In this document: piece by piece, positions 9,181-18,302 of the stretch
Position numbering within the stretch: position 1 is the stretch's first letter
Layout: the number at the start of each line of letters is the position of its first letter
Translations under genes and position numbers: made by a program
The notes under the pieces: generated by a model
What the model was told of the DNA's origin: nothing
The model's input: only the letters and a program-made list of their open reading frames with translations
Databases searched by the model: none
Assembly (NCBI RefSeq): GCF_001422325.1
Contig: NZ_LMMR01000004.1
Span: forward strand, 315,752 to 379,751
DNA from: Leifsonia sp. Leaf264
Lineage (GTDB): Bacteria; Actinomycetota; Actinomycetes; Actinomycetales; Microbacteriaceae
DNA: 64,000 bases
Direction of reading: 5' to 3'

Positions 9181-9300
9181 ACGTGCACGCTGCTCGCGCG
9201 GGTGACGGGCGGCCCCGCCATCCGGTACCGTAGTAGATCGGCCCGACGCATCCACGTCGTGCGAAAAGTGAATACGAGATCTGAATAGAGGAGGCCGGAG

Positions 9301-10296
9301 ATGGACATCGACCTCGGCGTACTGCGTCTGATGGAACGTGAGAAGGAGATCCCCTTCGACGAACTGGTCCACATCATCGAGCAGGCGATCCTCACGGCCT
9401 ATCTCAAGCACGTGAACCCCAACGCGCACGGCCACATCGACCCGGCCGGCGCTCGAGTCGAACTGAACCGCAAGAGCGGTCACGTCTCGATCTTCATCCC
9501 CGAGACCGACGACGAGGGCAACATCATCGGCGAGGCCGAGGACACCCCCGACGACTTCGGCCGCATCGGCGCGTTCGCCGCCAAGCAGGTCATCAACCAG
9601 CGACTGCGCGACATCGCCGACGACGCCATCCTGGGCGAGTTCCGCGGGCGCGAGGGCGACATCGTCGCCGGCGTGATCCAGCAGGGGCCGAACCCGCGCA
9701 TGATCCACGTCGACCTCGGCACTGTCGAGGCGATCCTGCCGCCCGAGGAGCAGGTGCCCGGCGAGGACTACGCCCATGGCTCCCGCATCCGCGTCTACGT
9801 GACCAGCGTGTCGAAGGGCCTCAAGGGTCCGCAGATCACGGTGTCGCGCACTCACCCCGCCCTCGTGCGGAAGCTGTTCGCACTCGAGGTTCCCGAGATC
9901 GCCAGCGGCGTCGTCGAGATCGTGTCGCTCGCCCGCGAGGCCGGGCACCGCTCGAAGATCGCCGTGCGCGCCATGGAGCCTGGCGTGAACGCCAAGGGAG
10001 CCTGCATCGGCGAGCTCGGCCAGCGGGTCCGTGCCGTCACCGCCGAACTCAACAACGAGAAGATCGACATCGTCGACTACTCCGACGACCTGCCGACCTT
10101 CGTCGCCAGTGCGCTGTCGCCCGCGAAGGTGACCAGCGCGTACGTCGTCGACGCCTCGCTCAAGGCCGTGCGCGCCCTCGTGCCCGACTACCAGCTGTCG
10201 CTCGCCATCGGCAAGGAGGGCCAGAACGCCCGCCTCGCCGCGAAGCTCACCGGAGCGAAGATCGACATCCAGCCCGACTCGATCCTCGAGGACTAG
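9301..10296 (+). CDS. nusA: Transcription elongation/termination factor NusA
   Basis: RNA polymerase-associated factor controlling pausing and termination. The 331-residue protein has the NusA N-terminal domain (about 1-115), an S1 domain (about 118-185) and two KH domains. The KH1 core reads [25 protein letters not shown] and KH2 has [18 protein letters not shown]. The short length without C-terminal acidic repeats is normal for Actinobacteria. GAGGAGG sits eight bases before ATG 9301. It heads the nusA-ylxR-infB-rbfA cluster. No rimP gene precedes it, which is unusual. Confidence 0.97.
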   Translation: MDIDLGVLRLMEREKEIPFDELVHIIEQAILTAYLKHVNPNAHGHIDPAGARVELNRKSGHVSIFIPETDDEGNIIGEAEDTPDDFGRIGAFAAKQVINQRLRDIADDAILGEFRGREGDIVAGVIQQGPNPRMIHVDLGTVEAILPPEEQVPGEDYAHGSRIRVYVTSVSKGLKGPQITVSRTHPALVRKLFALEVPEIASGVVEIVSLAREAGHRSKIAVRAMEPGVNAKGACIGELGQRVRAVTAELNNEKIDIVDYSDDLPTFVASALSPAKVTSAYVVDASLKAVRALVPDYQLSLAIGKEGQNARLAAKLTGAKIDIQPDSILED

Positions 10297-10333
10297 TCCC
10301 CGAGGATCGACTCTGCCGTAGCGGTACGGCAGA
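10280..10333 (+). promoter_or_regulatory. Tandem hairpins between nusA and ylxR
   Basis: Two perfect 9-bp stems in a row: CGATCCTCG/CGAGGATCG (10280-10288 and 10301-10309), overlapping the nusA stop, and TCTGCCGTA/TACGGCAGA (10312-10320 and 10325-10333). Neither has a clear T-tract. They could be an attenuator or processing site that sets the ratio of NusA to IF2. Confidence 0.55.
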
Positions 10334-10354
10334 CCCCCAGCCCATAGGTGTAAA

Positions 10355-10618
10355 GTGGAACCCGTTAGAACGTGCATCGGATGCCGTTCGCGCGCCCCGA
10401 GGTCCTCACTTCTGAGGATCGTCGCCGGGGAATCAGAACTCGTGGTCGATGAGACCGCCGTCCTGCCCGGCCGAGGTGCGTGGCTGCATCCGACGGACTC
10501 GTGCTTCCGACTCGCACTCCGCAAACGGGCCTTCGGGCGTGCACTGCGGATGACCGGGAACCCGGATGCATCCCCTTTAGAGAACAGGCTGAACGGCACA
10601 GTGATCACTAATGAGTGA
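10355..10618 (+). CDS. ylxR: YlxR-family RNA-binding protein (DUF448)
   Basis: An 87-residue small basic protein with the family signature RTCIGCR at the N-terminus and GRGAWLH in the centre, followed by a Lys/Arg-rich helix. YlxR proteins occur between nusA and infB in most Gram-positives and bind nucleic acid; a nucleoid or RNase P related role has been proposed. GTG 10355 is the first start that keeps the motif. A TAGGTG element at 10345-10350 lies just upstream, so a short or leaderless transcript is possible in addition to read-through from nusA. Confidence 0.9.
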   Translation: MEPVRTCIGCRSRAPRSSLLRIVAGESELVVDETAVLPGRGAWLHPTDSCFRLALRKRAFGRALRMTGNPDASPLENRLNGTVITNE

Positions 10619-10668
10619 CAACTAATGAGCGGCTCGAAATGAGACCCGTCCGTCTTTAATGGTCTGCC

Positions 10669-10697
10669 CCTGTTCGGGCGCAGGCCCAGAACAGGAG
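10669..10697 (+). promoter_or_regulatory. infB leader hairpin overlapping the ribosome binding site
   Basis: CCTGTTCGGGC (10669-10679) pairs with GCCC and GAACAGG (10684-10687 and 10689-10695) around GCAG with a single bulged A. The 3' arm runs into AGGAGA, the Shine-Dalgarno sequence of infB, suggesting translational control. Confidence 0.5.
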
Positions 10698-10701
10698 AAT
10701 T

Positions 10702-13524
10702 GTGGCTGCAAATCCACGCGTCCACGAGATCGCAAGCGAACTCGGAGTGGACAGCAAGATCGCCCTTGACAAGCTCAAGGAAATGGGCGAATACGTCAAG
10801 GGACCGTCGTCGAGCATCGCACCGCCGGTCGCTCGTCGTCTGAAGGCCGCCCTCGAGGCTGCCGGCGTCGCCAAGCACGACGCCCCCGCCCCGGCAGCTC
10901 CCGCTGCCAAGGCCGCCCCCAAGGCTCCGGCTCCGGCCGCCCCCAAGGCTCCGGCTCCCGCTGCTCCGGCTCCCGCCGAGGCATCCGATGCTCCAGCCGG
11001 CCCCGTGCCGACAGCGCCGAAGACCGTCGCCGAGCGTCAGGCCGAGGCCGAGCAGAAGGCTGCTGCCGAGAAGGCCGCCGCCGAGGCTGCCGCTGCTGCC
11101 GCGAAGACCGAGGCAGCTGCTCCGGCCACGGCCGAGGCTGCCCCCGAGGCTGCCGCTGCCGCATCGTCGGCTCCGCGTCCCGGCGCCCCCAAGCCCCCCG
11201 CAGCTCGTCCGGGCAACAACCCGTTCGCGTCGAACCAGGGCATGGGCCAGCGTCCCACCAACATCCCGCGTCCGGGTAACAACCCGTTCGCCAGCGCCCA
11301 GGGCATGGGTCAGCGACCCGCGCCCACCCCCGGCAACATCCCGCGTCCCGCGGCTCCCCGTCCCGGCGCCCCGCGCCCCGGCGGACCCGGCCAGGGCCCG
11401 CGTCCCGGTGGCTTCGGCCAGCGACCCGGCTTCCAGCAGCGCCCCGGCGGCGCTGGTGCCGGTGCCGGTGCTCGTCCGGCCGGTGGCGGCTTCCAGCGTC
11501 CCGGTGGCGGCGGCGCCCCCGGTGCCGGTGGCGGCTTCGGCGGCCCGCGTCCCGCGGGTGGCGGCGGTCGTGGCCGTGGCCCCGGCGGTGGAACCGCTGG
11601 TGCGTTCGGTCGCGGTGGCGGCAAGAGCAAGGCTCGGAAGTCGAAGCGTACGAAGAGGGCCGAATTCGAGATGCGGGAAGCCCCGTCGCTCGGCGGCGTG
11701 AGCGTTCCCCGCGGAAACGGCACCACTCCGGTTCGTCTGCGTCGCGGAGCATCCATCTCGGACTTCGCCGACAAGATCGACGCCAACCCCGGTGCACTCG
11801 TCACCGTGCTGTTCCACCTCGGTGAGATGGCCACGGCGACCGAGTCGCTCGACGAGGCCACCTTCCAGGTGCTCGGCGAGGAGCTGGGCTTCAAGATCCA
11901 GATCGTCTCGCCCGAGGAAGAGGACCGCGAGCTCCTCGAGGGCTTCGACATCGACCTCGATGCCGAGCTCGACGGCGAAGGCGACGAGGACCTCGAGATC
12001 CGTCCGCCCGTCGTCACCGTCATGGGTCACGTCGACCACGGTAAGACGCGTCTCCTCGACGCCATCCGCAAGGCGAACGTCGTCGAGGGCGAGGCAGGTG
12101 GCATCACCCAGCACATCGGTGCCTACCAGGTCTGGACCGAGCACGAGGGCCACGAGCGCGCCATCACCTTCATCGACACCCCGGGTCACGAGGCGTTCAC
12201 CGCCATGCGTGCTCGTGGTGCGCAGGTCACCGACATCGCGATCCTCGTGGTCGCGGCCGATGACGGCATCATGCCGCAGACGATCGAGGCCCTGAACCAC
12301 GCCCAGGCGGCCAACGTGCCGATCGTGGTCGCGGTCAACAAGATCGACAAGGCCGACGCCAACCCGCAGAAGGTGCGCCAGCAGCTCACCGAGTTCGGCC
12401 TCGTGGCCGAGGAGTACGGCGGAGAGGTCATCTTCGTCGACGTGTCGGCCCGCAACGACATCGGCATCCAGGACCTCCTGGACGCCGTGCTGCTCACAGC
12501 GGATGCCGGACTCGACCTGCGTGCGAACCCGAACAAGGACGCCCGCGGTGTGGCCATCGAGGCCAAGCTCGACAAGGGACGCGGCGCCGTGGCCACTGTG
12601 CTCATCCAGTCGGGTACGCTCCGCGTCGGTGACTCGATCGTCGCCGGTACCGCTTACGGTCGCGTTCGTGCGATGGCGGACGAGGACGGCAACGCCGTGC
12701 TCGAGGCCTTCCCGTCGCGTCCGGTGCAGGTGCAGGGCCTCTCGAGCGTTCCCCGCGCCGGTGACACCTTCCTCGTGACAGAGGAGGACCGCACAGCGCG
12801 TCAGATCGCCGAGAAGCGCGAAGCCGCAGAGCGCAACGCCCAGCTGGCCAAGGCCCGCAAGCGCATCTCGCTCGAGGACTTCACCCGTGCACTCGAAGAG
12901 GGCAAGGTCGAGTCGCTCAACCTCATCATCAAGGGTGACGTCTCCGGTGCCGTCGAGGCACTCGAGGAGTCGCTGCTCAAGATCGAGGTCGACGACAGCG
13001 TGCAGCTCCGCATCATCCACCGCGGCGTCGGTGCGATCACGGAGTCGGATGTCAACCTGGCCACGATCGACAACGCGATCATCGTCGGCTTCAACGTGCG
13101 TCCCGACACGAAGGCGCGCGAGCGCGCTGCTCGCGAGGGCGTCGACGTCCGGTTCTACTCGGTCATCTACAACGCGATCGACGAGATCGAGAGCTCGCTC
13201 AAGGGCATGCTCAAGCCCGAGTACGAAGAGGTCCAGTCCGGTGTGGCCGAGATCCGCGAGGTGTTCCGCTCCTCGAAGTTCGGCAACATCGCCGGTGTCA
13301 TCGTGCGGTCGGGAACGATCACGCGCAACGCCAAGGCTCGCGTCATCCGCGATGGCGTCGTCGTGGGGGACAACCTCGCGATCGAGTCGCTGCGTCGCTT
13401 CAAGGACGACGTCACCGAGGTGCGCACGGACTTCGAGGCCGGTATCGGTCTCGGCAAGTTCAACGACATCCAGATCGGCGACGAGATCGAGACGATCGAA
13501 CTCAAGGAGAAGCCGCGGGTCTAG
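10702..13524 (+). CDS. infB: Translation initiation factor IF-2
   Basis: GTPase that brings fMet-tRNA to the 30S subunit. The 940-residue protein has an IF2-N domain (about 1-55) and a long disordered linker (about 60-310) rich in Ala, Pro, Gly and Arg. Next come a second IF2-N-like domain (about 345-420) and the G domain with G1 GHVDHGKT (442-449), G3 DTPGH (near 492) and G4 NKID (near 547). C-terminal domains C1 and C2 follow. The linker contains a duplicated PGNNPFAS(N/A)QGMGQRP module. The start is GTG 10702 with AGGAGA upstream. Confidence 0.97.
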   Translation: MAANPRVHEIASELGVDSKIALDKLKEMGEYVKGPSSSIAPPVARRLKAALEAAGVAKHDAPAPAAPAAKAAPKAPAPAAPKAPAPAAPAPAEASDAPAGPVPTAPKTVAERQAEAEQKAAAEKAAAEAAAAAAKTEAAAPATAEAAPEAAAAASSAPRPGAPKPPAARPGNNPFASNQGMGQRPTNIPRPGNNPFASAQGMGQRPAPTPGNIPRPAAPRPGAPRPGGPGQGPRPGGFGQRPGFQQRPGGAGAGAGARPAGGGFQRPGGGGAPGAGGGFGGPRPAGGGGRGRGPGGGTAGAFGRGGGKSKARKSKRTKRAEFEMREAPSLGGVSVPRGNGTTPVRLRRGASISDFADKIDANPGALVTVLFHLGEMATATESLDEATFQVLGEELGFKIQIVSPEEEDRELLEGFDIDLDAELDGEGDEDLEIRPPVVTVMGHVDHGKTRLLDAIRKANVVEGEAGGITQHIGAYQVWTEHEGHERAITFIDTPGHEAFTAMRARGAQVTDIAILVVAADDGIMPQTIEALNHAQAANVPIVVAVNKIDKADANPQKVRQQLTEFGLVAEEYGGEVIFVDVSARNDIGIQDLLDAVLLTADAGLDLRANPNKDARGVAIEAKLDKGRGAVATVLIQSGTLRVGDSIVAGTAYGRVRAMADEDGNAVLEAFPSRPVQVQGLSSVPRAGDTFLVTEEDRTARQIAEKREAAERNAQLAKARKRISLEDFTRALEEGKVESLNLIIKGDVSGAVEALEESLLKIEVDDSVQLRIIHRGVGAITESDVNLATIDNAIIVGFNVRPDTKARERAAREGVDVRFYSVIYNAIDEIESSLKGMLKPEYEEVQSGVAEIREVFRSSKFGNIAGVIVRSGTITRNAKARVIRDGVVVGDNLAIESLRRFKDDVTEVRTDFEAGIGLGKFNDIQIGDEIETIELKEKPRV

Positions 13525-13533
13525 TCTCAGTGC

Positions 13534-13565
13534 GTGGCGGGTCGGACCTCGGTCCGGCCCCCACC
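13534..13565 (+). promoter_or_regulatory. Hairpin between infB and rbfA
   Basis: GTGG-GGGTCGGACC and GGTCCGGCCC-CAC (about 13534-13565) form a GC-rich stem with G-U pairs and a minimal loop, with no T-tract. It could reduce read-through or mark a processing site. Confidence 0.45.
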
Positions 13566-13593
13566 CTGCGGCATCCGTGGAGAGGAGTACGAC

Positions 13594-14091
13594 ATGGCTG
13601 ATCCGGCACGCGCCAGGAAGATGGCCGACCGCATCCAGGTGATCATCGCGAAGCGCCTCGAGCGCGGCGTGCGCGATCCCCGCATGGGGTTCGTGACAAT
13701 CACCGACGTCCAGGTGACAGGCGACCTGCAGCACGCGACAGTGTTCTATACGGTCTACGGCACCGACGAGGAGCGCACCGACACCGCTGCGGCCCTCGCC
13801 GCGGCGACGGGGATGCTGCGCAGTGAGGTCGGCAGGAACATCACGGCCAGGCTCACGCCGAGCCTGCAGTTCCAGCTCGACGCGATCCCCGAGAATGCGC
13901 AGCACATCGAGGCGCTCCTCAAGGAGGCGCGCGAGCGCGACACGGCCACGACGGAGCAGGCGAGCACGGCGCAGTACGCCGGCGACGCCGACCCGTACGT
14001 GAAGCCGCGCGAGTTCGAGGATGACGACGATGAGGCGCTCGACGTGGCCGATGCCGCCGTTGAGGCCGACGTCGCCGACGAAGCACGCTAG
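13594..14091 (+). CDS. rbfA: 30S ribosome-binding factor A
   Basis: Assists late 30S maturation and 16S rRNA 5'-end processing. The 165-residue protein has a KH-like fold of about 110 residues with VRDPRMGFVTITDV and the A-x-V-F-Y/V strand. The family's C-terminal part RLTPSLQFQLD is also present. The acidic, Ala/Asp-rich tail (about 125-165) is typical of actinobacterial RbfA. ATG 13594 is chosen because GAGAGGAG precedes it; an upstream in-frame GTG at 13534 lies in the infB hairpin. Confidence 0.95.
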   Translation: MADPARARKMADRIQVIIAKRLERGVRDPRMGFVTITDVQVTGDLQHATVFYTVYGTDEERTDTAAALAAATGMLRSEVGRNITARLTPSLQFQLDAIPENAQHIEALLKEARERDTATTEQASTAQYAGDADPYVKPREFEDDDDEALDVADAAVEADVADEAR

Positions 14092-14110
14092 GCACCGTCG
14101 TCCAGACGGT

Positions 14111-14146
14111 GAGAGCCGTCGATCCGCATGGATCGGCGGCTCTCGT
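14111..14146. terminator. Bidirectional terminator between rbfA and mutY
   Basis: A 15-bp stem (14111-14125 with 14130-14144) with one G-U pair around a GCAT loop, between convergent stops. Confidence 0.8.
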
Positions 14147-14157
14147 CGTCTCTGGCG

Positions 14158-15021
14158 TCAGGGCAGCAGATAACCGGCCGTCGTCGACACCGCGAGGCCG
14201 TCGGCGAGCAGCCCGCTGACCGCTCGCGCGAGCTGGGCCTCATCGGGCCAGAGCGTCGAGATCTCGGCATCCGTCACTGGACCGTGAGCCGCACGCAGCT
14301 CGCGCATGACGAGCCCTCTCACCTGCCGGTCCGACCCCTCGAACTTCTTCTGGACGACCTTGCGGGGTCCGTCGTAGGCGGGGTAGTCGGCCGCCCGCCA
14401 GGCACACAGCCCGGCGATCGGGCAGGCGTCGCAACGCGGCGTGCGCGCCACGCAGACGAGGGCGCCGAGCTCCATCATGCCGGCGTTGAAGACCCGCGCC
14501 TCGGTGTCGTCGTCGGGCAGCAGGGCCTCCATGTCGGCGAGGTCCCGCCTGGCCGGGGGAGCGGCATCCGCTCGCCCGTGGACGGCCCGCGCGATGACCC
14601 GACGCGTGTTGGTGTCGACGACAGGATGCCGCTCGCCGTAGGCGAAGACGGCCACGGCCCGCGAGGTGTAGTCGCCGATGCCCGAGAGGGCGGTGAGGTC
14701 GGCGACGTCGGCCGGAACGGTTCCGCCGTGCCGCTCCGTGATCTGCACGGCCGCCTGATGCAGCCAGAGCGCACGCCGCGGGTACCCGAGGGTGGCCCAC
14801 GCCCGCACGGCCTCGCCGGGCGGTACCGCCGCGAGATCGGCCGGAGTCGGCCAGCGATCGAGCCAGGCCTCGAGGTGCGGGATGACGCGGTTGACCGGCG
14901 TCTGCTGCAGCATGAACTCGCTCACCAGCGTGCCCCAGGCCGTGAACCCTGGACGACGCCACGGCAGGTCGCGGCCGGTGGCGCGGAACCAGGCGTTGAC
15001 GGCGGTCGCGAGGGGAGACAT
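14158..15021 (-). CDS. mutY: A/G-specific adenine glycosylase (MutY)
   Basis: Removes adenine mispaired with 8-oxoguanine. The 287-residue protein has the HhH-GPD core: Glu35 in VSEFMLQQT (general acid), the hairpin LSGIGDYTSRAV, and Asp136 in VVDTNTRRV. The [4Fe-4S] site is C-x6-C-x2-C-x5-C (Cys190, 197, 200, 206). The C-terminal region (about 215-287) is much shorter than the Nudix-like 8-oxoG recognition domain of E. coli MutY, as in other actinobacterial homologues. The ATG at 15021 has TAGGCT seven bases upstream on the minus strand (leaderless). It is divergent from the P-loop gene at 15067. Confidence 0.93.
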   Translation of the reverse strand: MSPLATAVNAWFRATGRDLPWRRPGFTAWGTLVSEFMLQQTPVNRVIPHLEAWLDRWPTPADLAAVPPGEAVRAWATLGYPRRALWLHQAAVQITERHGGTVPADVADLTALSGIGDYTSRAVAVFAYGERHPVVDTNTRRVIARAVHGRADAAPPARRDLADMEALLPDDDTEARVFNAGMMELGALVCVARTPRCDACPIAGLCAWRAADYPAYDGPRKVVQKKFEGSDRQVRGLVMRELRAAHGPVTDAEISTLWPDEAQLARAVSGLLADGLAVSTTAGYLLP

Positions 15022-15066
15022 CGGTTTCAGCCTAGGTGAACCGCGGGGCGTGACTAGGCTCGGGTC
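15022..15066. promoter_or_regulatory. Divergent leaderless promoters for mutY and the P-loop gene
   Basis: Minus strand: TAGGCT (15034-15029), seven bases, ATG 15021. Plus strand: TAGGCT (15055-15060), six bases, ATG 15067. Confidence 0.6.
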
Positions 15067-15669
15067 ATGGAGCTCGTCACCACCCCTCGCGTCAGGTATC
15101 TGCGCTCGCTCGCCGATGAGATCCTGCACAACTACGGCCGTGGCCGGACAGTGGTGGCGATCGACGGACCCGTGCGCAGCGGCAAGACCGAGTTCGGCGA
15201 CGACCTCGCGGCGGTCTTCCGGGAGCGCGGCCATCCGGTCTTCCGAGCCAGCCTCGAGCACTTCCACCGTTCGCGCGAAGAGCAGGCGGCGTTCGGCCCG
15301 GACTCGGCCGAGCGCTACTACGGCTACGGCTTCGACTACTCGCTGCTGCGCCGGGTGCTCCTCGAGCCGTTCCGCCTGGCCGGCAGCACCGGCTTCGTCA
15401 CCCAGGCGTTCGACCCGACCCGCGACGCCCGCATCATCCCGAAGTGGATCACGGGGCCTCCGGATGCCACCCTCATCGTCGACGGACGCTTCGCGAACCG
15501 GCCCGAGCTGCGGCCGCTGTGGAACTGGAGCGCCTACCTCGACGAGGAGCCGACGGATGAGGCCGACATCCTGTACTCGGTGAAGGAGCATCCGCGCCGC
15601 TTCGCCACGGCCGTCATCGACAACACGGAGCGGTCACGGCCTCGACGGCTGTTCCTCGACAGCTGCTGA
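15067..15669 (+). CDS. Uridine kinase-like P-loop NTPase
   Basis: A 200-residue protein with Walker A GPVRSGKT (residues 34-41) after a hydrophobic strand, as in the uridine kinase/phosphoribulokinase branch of P-loop kinases. It also has a FRASLEHFHRSR stretch where uridine kinases place a base-binding Asp/His, and ATLIVDGRFANRPEL matching the 'V-x-EG' Walker B region with Asp. Members of this actinobacterial family are usually annotated only as ATP-binding protein or uridine kinase. A nucleoside or small-molecule kinase role is inferred, substrate unknown. Transcribed alone from a leaderless promoter. Confidence 0.8.
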   Translation: MELVTTPRVRYLRSLADEILHNYGRGRTVVAIDGPVRSGKTEFGDDLAAVFRERGHPVFRASLEHFHRSREEQAAFGPDSAERYYGYGFDYSLLRRVLLEPFRLAGSTGFVTQAFDPTRDARIIPKWITGPPDATLIVDGRFANRPELRPLWNWSAYLDEEPTDEADILYSVKEHPRRFATAVIDNTERSRPRRLFLDSC

Positions 15670-15720
15670 GATTCGGCCCGGTCGCGGCGGTCAGCTTCGT
15701 GCGGTCGCCTCGCTCGGCCC

Positions 15721-16719
15721 TCAGCGGACGGGGATCCGCCGCAGCACCTCAGCGCGCCCGATGGACGCTCCGGATGCCTCGACCTCATGCACCAGGGCCA
15801 CGATCGCGGCGTTCACCGGCGCCGTCGTGCCGGCGGCATCCGCCTCGCGAACGATGGCCCCATTGAGGAAGTCGATCTCGGTGGCCTGACCGCGGCGCAG
15901 GCTCTGCAGCGTCGACCCGAGGTTCGGCACCGCGCCCATGCGCACGCCCATCGAGCGGGGCAGCGCCTGCCCGAGAGCAAGCGGCAGTCGTGAGAAGAAG
16001 CGCAGCCGGGAGTCGCTGAGGCCCTGCAGCGACCCGAATCGGATGCCCCGGGCCATGCCCGTGCGCACGGCTTCGCGCATGCTGGCCGTGAGCACGCGTC
16101 GCAGATCCCCGTCGGCGATGATCTCCTGCACGCTGAGACCCGTGATCGCGGGCAGGCCGTTCAGCATGTTGACGACGAGCTTCGTCCACTGCGATCCGAT
16201 GAAGTCGTCGACGGCGATGACGGGCACGGCCTTCGAGAGCACGGCGGCCCAGCTCTTCGATGCCGCGTCGGCCGGCCCCGAGCCGCGCCCGAGATAGGTG
16301 GCTGCTCGGGTCGTGACCCGCACGACGCCGGGCTCGGTGTAGTTCGCGGCGATGATCGAGAGGGCGCCGTAACAGTCGGAGTCCGGCAGCAGGCCGCTCG
16401 CCGTGCGCACGCCGTCGAGGCCGTTCTGCACCACGATCACGGGGGAGCCGTTCACGACGGCGGCATTCGCCGCGATGGCGTCCTCCGCGTCCTGCGCCTT
16501 CGTGCAGACGAGCACGAGGTCGAACGCACCGGAGAGCGTCGGGGCGGCATCCGGATGCCCGTGCCCATCGCCGAATCCCCCCGACAGACGGATGCCGCCC
16601 TCCCGGATGGCGGCGAGGCCTGCCCCGCGGGCGGTCACCTGGATCTCGTGGCCGGCCCGTTCGAGCAGCACCGCGAAGGTGCCTCCGAGCGCGCCGGCCC
16701 CGATGATCCCGATCCTCAT
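15721..16719 (-). CDS. Ketopantoate reductase family protein (PanE-like)
   Basis: NAD(P)H-dependent reductase of the 2-dehydropantoate 2-reductase family. The 332-residue protein has a Rossmann N-terminus with GAGALGG (residues 7-13), then VVQNGLDG in the middle. The C-terminal helical domain carries WTKLVVNMLNGLPAI, where the catalytic Lys of PanE sits, and TEIDFLNGAI. True PanE makes pantoate for CoA synthesis, but actinobacteria carry several paralogues. Its ATG overlaps the stop of the efflux gene (ATGA at 16716-16719), so it is co-expressed under the TetR system, which argues for a substrate-specific rather than housekeeping role. Confidence 0.85.
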   Translation of the reverse strand: MRIGIIGAGALGGTFAVLLERAGHEIQVTARGAGLAAIREGGIRLSGGFGDGHGHPDAAPTLSGAFDLVLVCTKAQDAEDAIAANAAVVNGSPVIVVQNGLDGVRTASGLLPDSDCYGALSIIAANYTEPGVVRVTTRAATYLGRGSGPADAASKSWAAVLSKAVPVIAVDDFIGSQWTKLVVNMLNGLPAITGLSVQEIIADGDLRRVLTASMREAVRTGMARGIRFGSLQGLSDSRLRFFSRLPLALGQALPRSMGVRMGAVPNLGSTLQSLRRGQATEIDFLNGAIVREADAAGTTAPVNAAIVALVHEVEASGASIGRAEVLRRIPVR

Positions 16720-18212
16720 GCCTTCGAGGGTACGGCCTCTCGGACGGCGCCCTGGAACGCTGCCGTGTCCCTCGCATCGGCATCAGCGTCGGCATCAACG
16801 TCACCGGCTCCGTGGTCCGTCGAGCTCGCGGCTCGGCCGGCGGGCAGGAAGAGAGCGGCGATCACGGCGAGGAGCAGTGCGGCGGCACCGGTGAACACGG
16901 CGGGGATGGCCGCGTCGACGTAGCCCGTCGGCGTGAGCTCCCCACCGGCTCCCACGAACACCGCCGTCAGCACGGCGACGCCCAGGGCGATGCCTACCTC
17001 ACGCAGGGTGGAGTTGGTCCCCGACGCCTTGGCCGTATCGGCCTCTGGCATCGACGCGAGCACTGCCGTCGCGCTCGGCGCGAAGACCAGGCCCATGCCG
17101 ACGCCGGCCAGGATGAACGGAGCGACGAGGGTTGCATACGACACGTCGGCCGAGAGCGTGAGGCCGAGCCAGGTGAGGGCGATGGCCTCGAAGGCCAGGC
17201 CCGTCACGATGAGGGCCCTGGTGCCGACCCGACCCGAGAACAGGCCGGCCAGCGGCGCGACCACCATCGGGGCGAGAGTCCACGGCATGGTCTTCACTGC
17301 GGCAGCCAGAGGAGAGTCGCCCTGCACGATCTGCAGGAACTGGATCAGGATGAAGACGCTGCCGAAGATGCCGAAGCTGAAGGCGAAACCCACGATGTTG
17401 GCCACCGAGAAGCTGCGGTCGCGGAACAGCCGGAGCGGAAGCAGGGGAGCGGATGCCCGGGACTCCCAGAAGAGGAATGCCGCGAGCAGGACCGTACCGG
17501 CCACGAGCGACCCGACGACCTCGATGCTGTCCCAGCCGGCGTCGTTGCCCCGCACGATGCCGAAGACCACGCCCAGGACGCCGAGTCCAGCCAGGAGAAC
17601 GCCGAGCACGTCGACGCGGAGGCGTGCGCCGAGGGTGTTCGGCAGGGCGAACAGGGCGAGCGGCACGGCGATGATGCCGATCGGCACGTTCAGCCAGAAG
17701 ATGGCCTCCCAGTTCCAGCCCTCGATGACGGCGCCGCCGACGAGCGGACCGACGGCGACACCGAGGCCGGCCACGCCGCCCCAGATGCCGATGGCGGCGG
17801 GCCGGAGACGGGCGGGAACAGAGCCTGCCAGCAGGGTCAGCGAGAGCGGCATGATGCCGGCCGCTCCGAAGCCCTGAACCGCGCGGGCGGCGATCAGCTG
17901 CCACGGCTCCGTGCTGAGCGCGGCGAAGACGCTGGCGAGCGTGAAGACCACGATGCCCGCGACGAACACCGTGCGGCGGCCGATCCTGTCACCGAGGGCC
18001 GCCGCCGCGAGGATGAAGCTCGCGAAGGCCAGCGTGAAGGCGTTGACGAACCACTGCAGTTCCTCGATGGAGGCACCGAGGTCGAGACGGATGGCGGGAA
18101 GGGCGTTCGTGATCACGAGGTTGTCGAGCGTGGCCATGAACATGGGCAGGCTCGCGGCGACGATGGCGAGCCACGTCGGCACGCGACGGGCGGTGGCGGA
18201 CAGCGATGACAT
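16716..18212 (-). CDS. DHA2-type MFS multidrug efflux transporter (EmrB/QacA family)
   Basis: A 498-residue integral membrane protein with about 14 predicted helices. Family signs are LDNLVITNALPAI in helix 1, the motif A relative GDRIGRRTVF, and RAVQGFGAAGIMP (motif B region). GIWGGVAGLGVAVGPLVGG (motif C, antiporter signature) is also present. It is a proton-driven exporter of hydrophobic drugs; the substrate is unknown. ATG 18212 has GAAGGA eight bases upstream, better than the in-frame ATG at 18254, which would add a low-complexity Ser/Ala leader. It is divergent from a tetR gene with two operators between them and translationally coupled to the PanE-like gene. Confidence 0.92.
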   Translation of the reverse strand: MSSLSATARRVPTWLAIVAASLPMFMATLDNLVITNALPAIRLDLGASIEELQWFVNAFTLAFASFILAAAALGDRIGRRTVFVAGIVVFTLASVFAALSTEPWQLIAARAVQGFGAAGIMPLSLTLLAGSVPARLRPAAIGIWGGVAGLGVAVGPLVGGAVIEGWNWEAIFWLNVPIGIIAVPLALFALPNTLGARLRVDVLGVLLAGLGVLGVVFGIVRGNDAGWDSIEVVGSLVAGTVLLAAFLFWESRASAPLLPLRLFRDRSFSVANIVGFAFSFGIFGSVFILIQFLQIVQGDSPLAAAVKTMPWTLAPMVVAPLAGLFSGRVGTRALIVTGLAFEAIALTWLGLTLSADVSYATLVAPFILAGVGMGLVFAPSATAVLASMPEADTAKASGTNSTLREVGIALGVAVLTAVFVGAGGELTPTGYVDAAIPAVFTGAAALLLAVIAALFLPAGRAASSTDHGAGDVDADADADARDTAAFQGAVREAVPSKA

Positions 18213-18257
18213 CGGGTGGTCCTTCGTGGATGCGGATGCGGATGCGGATCTCATGAG

Positions 18258-18302
18258 GTAATCGGATGATTACAAGTCGAAGATAAGTTATCGACTGATA
18301 AC
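18258..18302. promoter_or_regulatory. Two TetR operator-like dyads between efflux gene and tetR
   Basis: GTAATC-GGAT-GATTAC (18258-18273) and GTTATC-GACT-GATAAC (18287-18302) are perfect dyads of the same form, GTWATC-N4-GATWAC, with centres 29 bp apart. The second one abuts the tetR start and its right arm (GATAAC) can serve as the tetR -10 box. Confidence 0.75.

Noticed and set aside
11170-11330. Direct repeat ([15 protein letters not shown] module) as a possible CRISPR-like or mobile repeat
   Set aside because: It is inside the disordered linker of infB and in frame; a protein repeat, not a DNA element.
9082-13905. 1,607-codon open frame on the minus strand opposite nusA, ylxR and infB
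   Set aside because: It is the complement of well-supported genes; in high-GC DNA the antisense frame lacks stops. The translation is Leu/Asp/Arg-rich low complexity with no domain.
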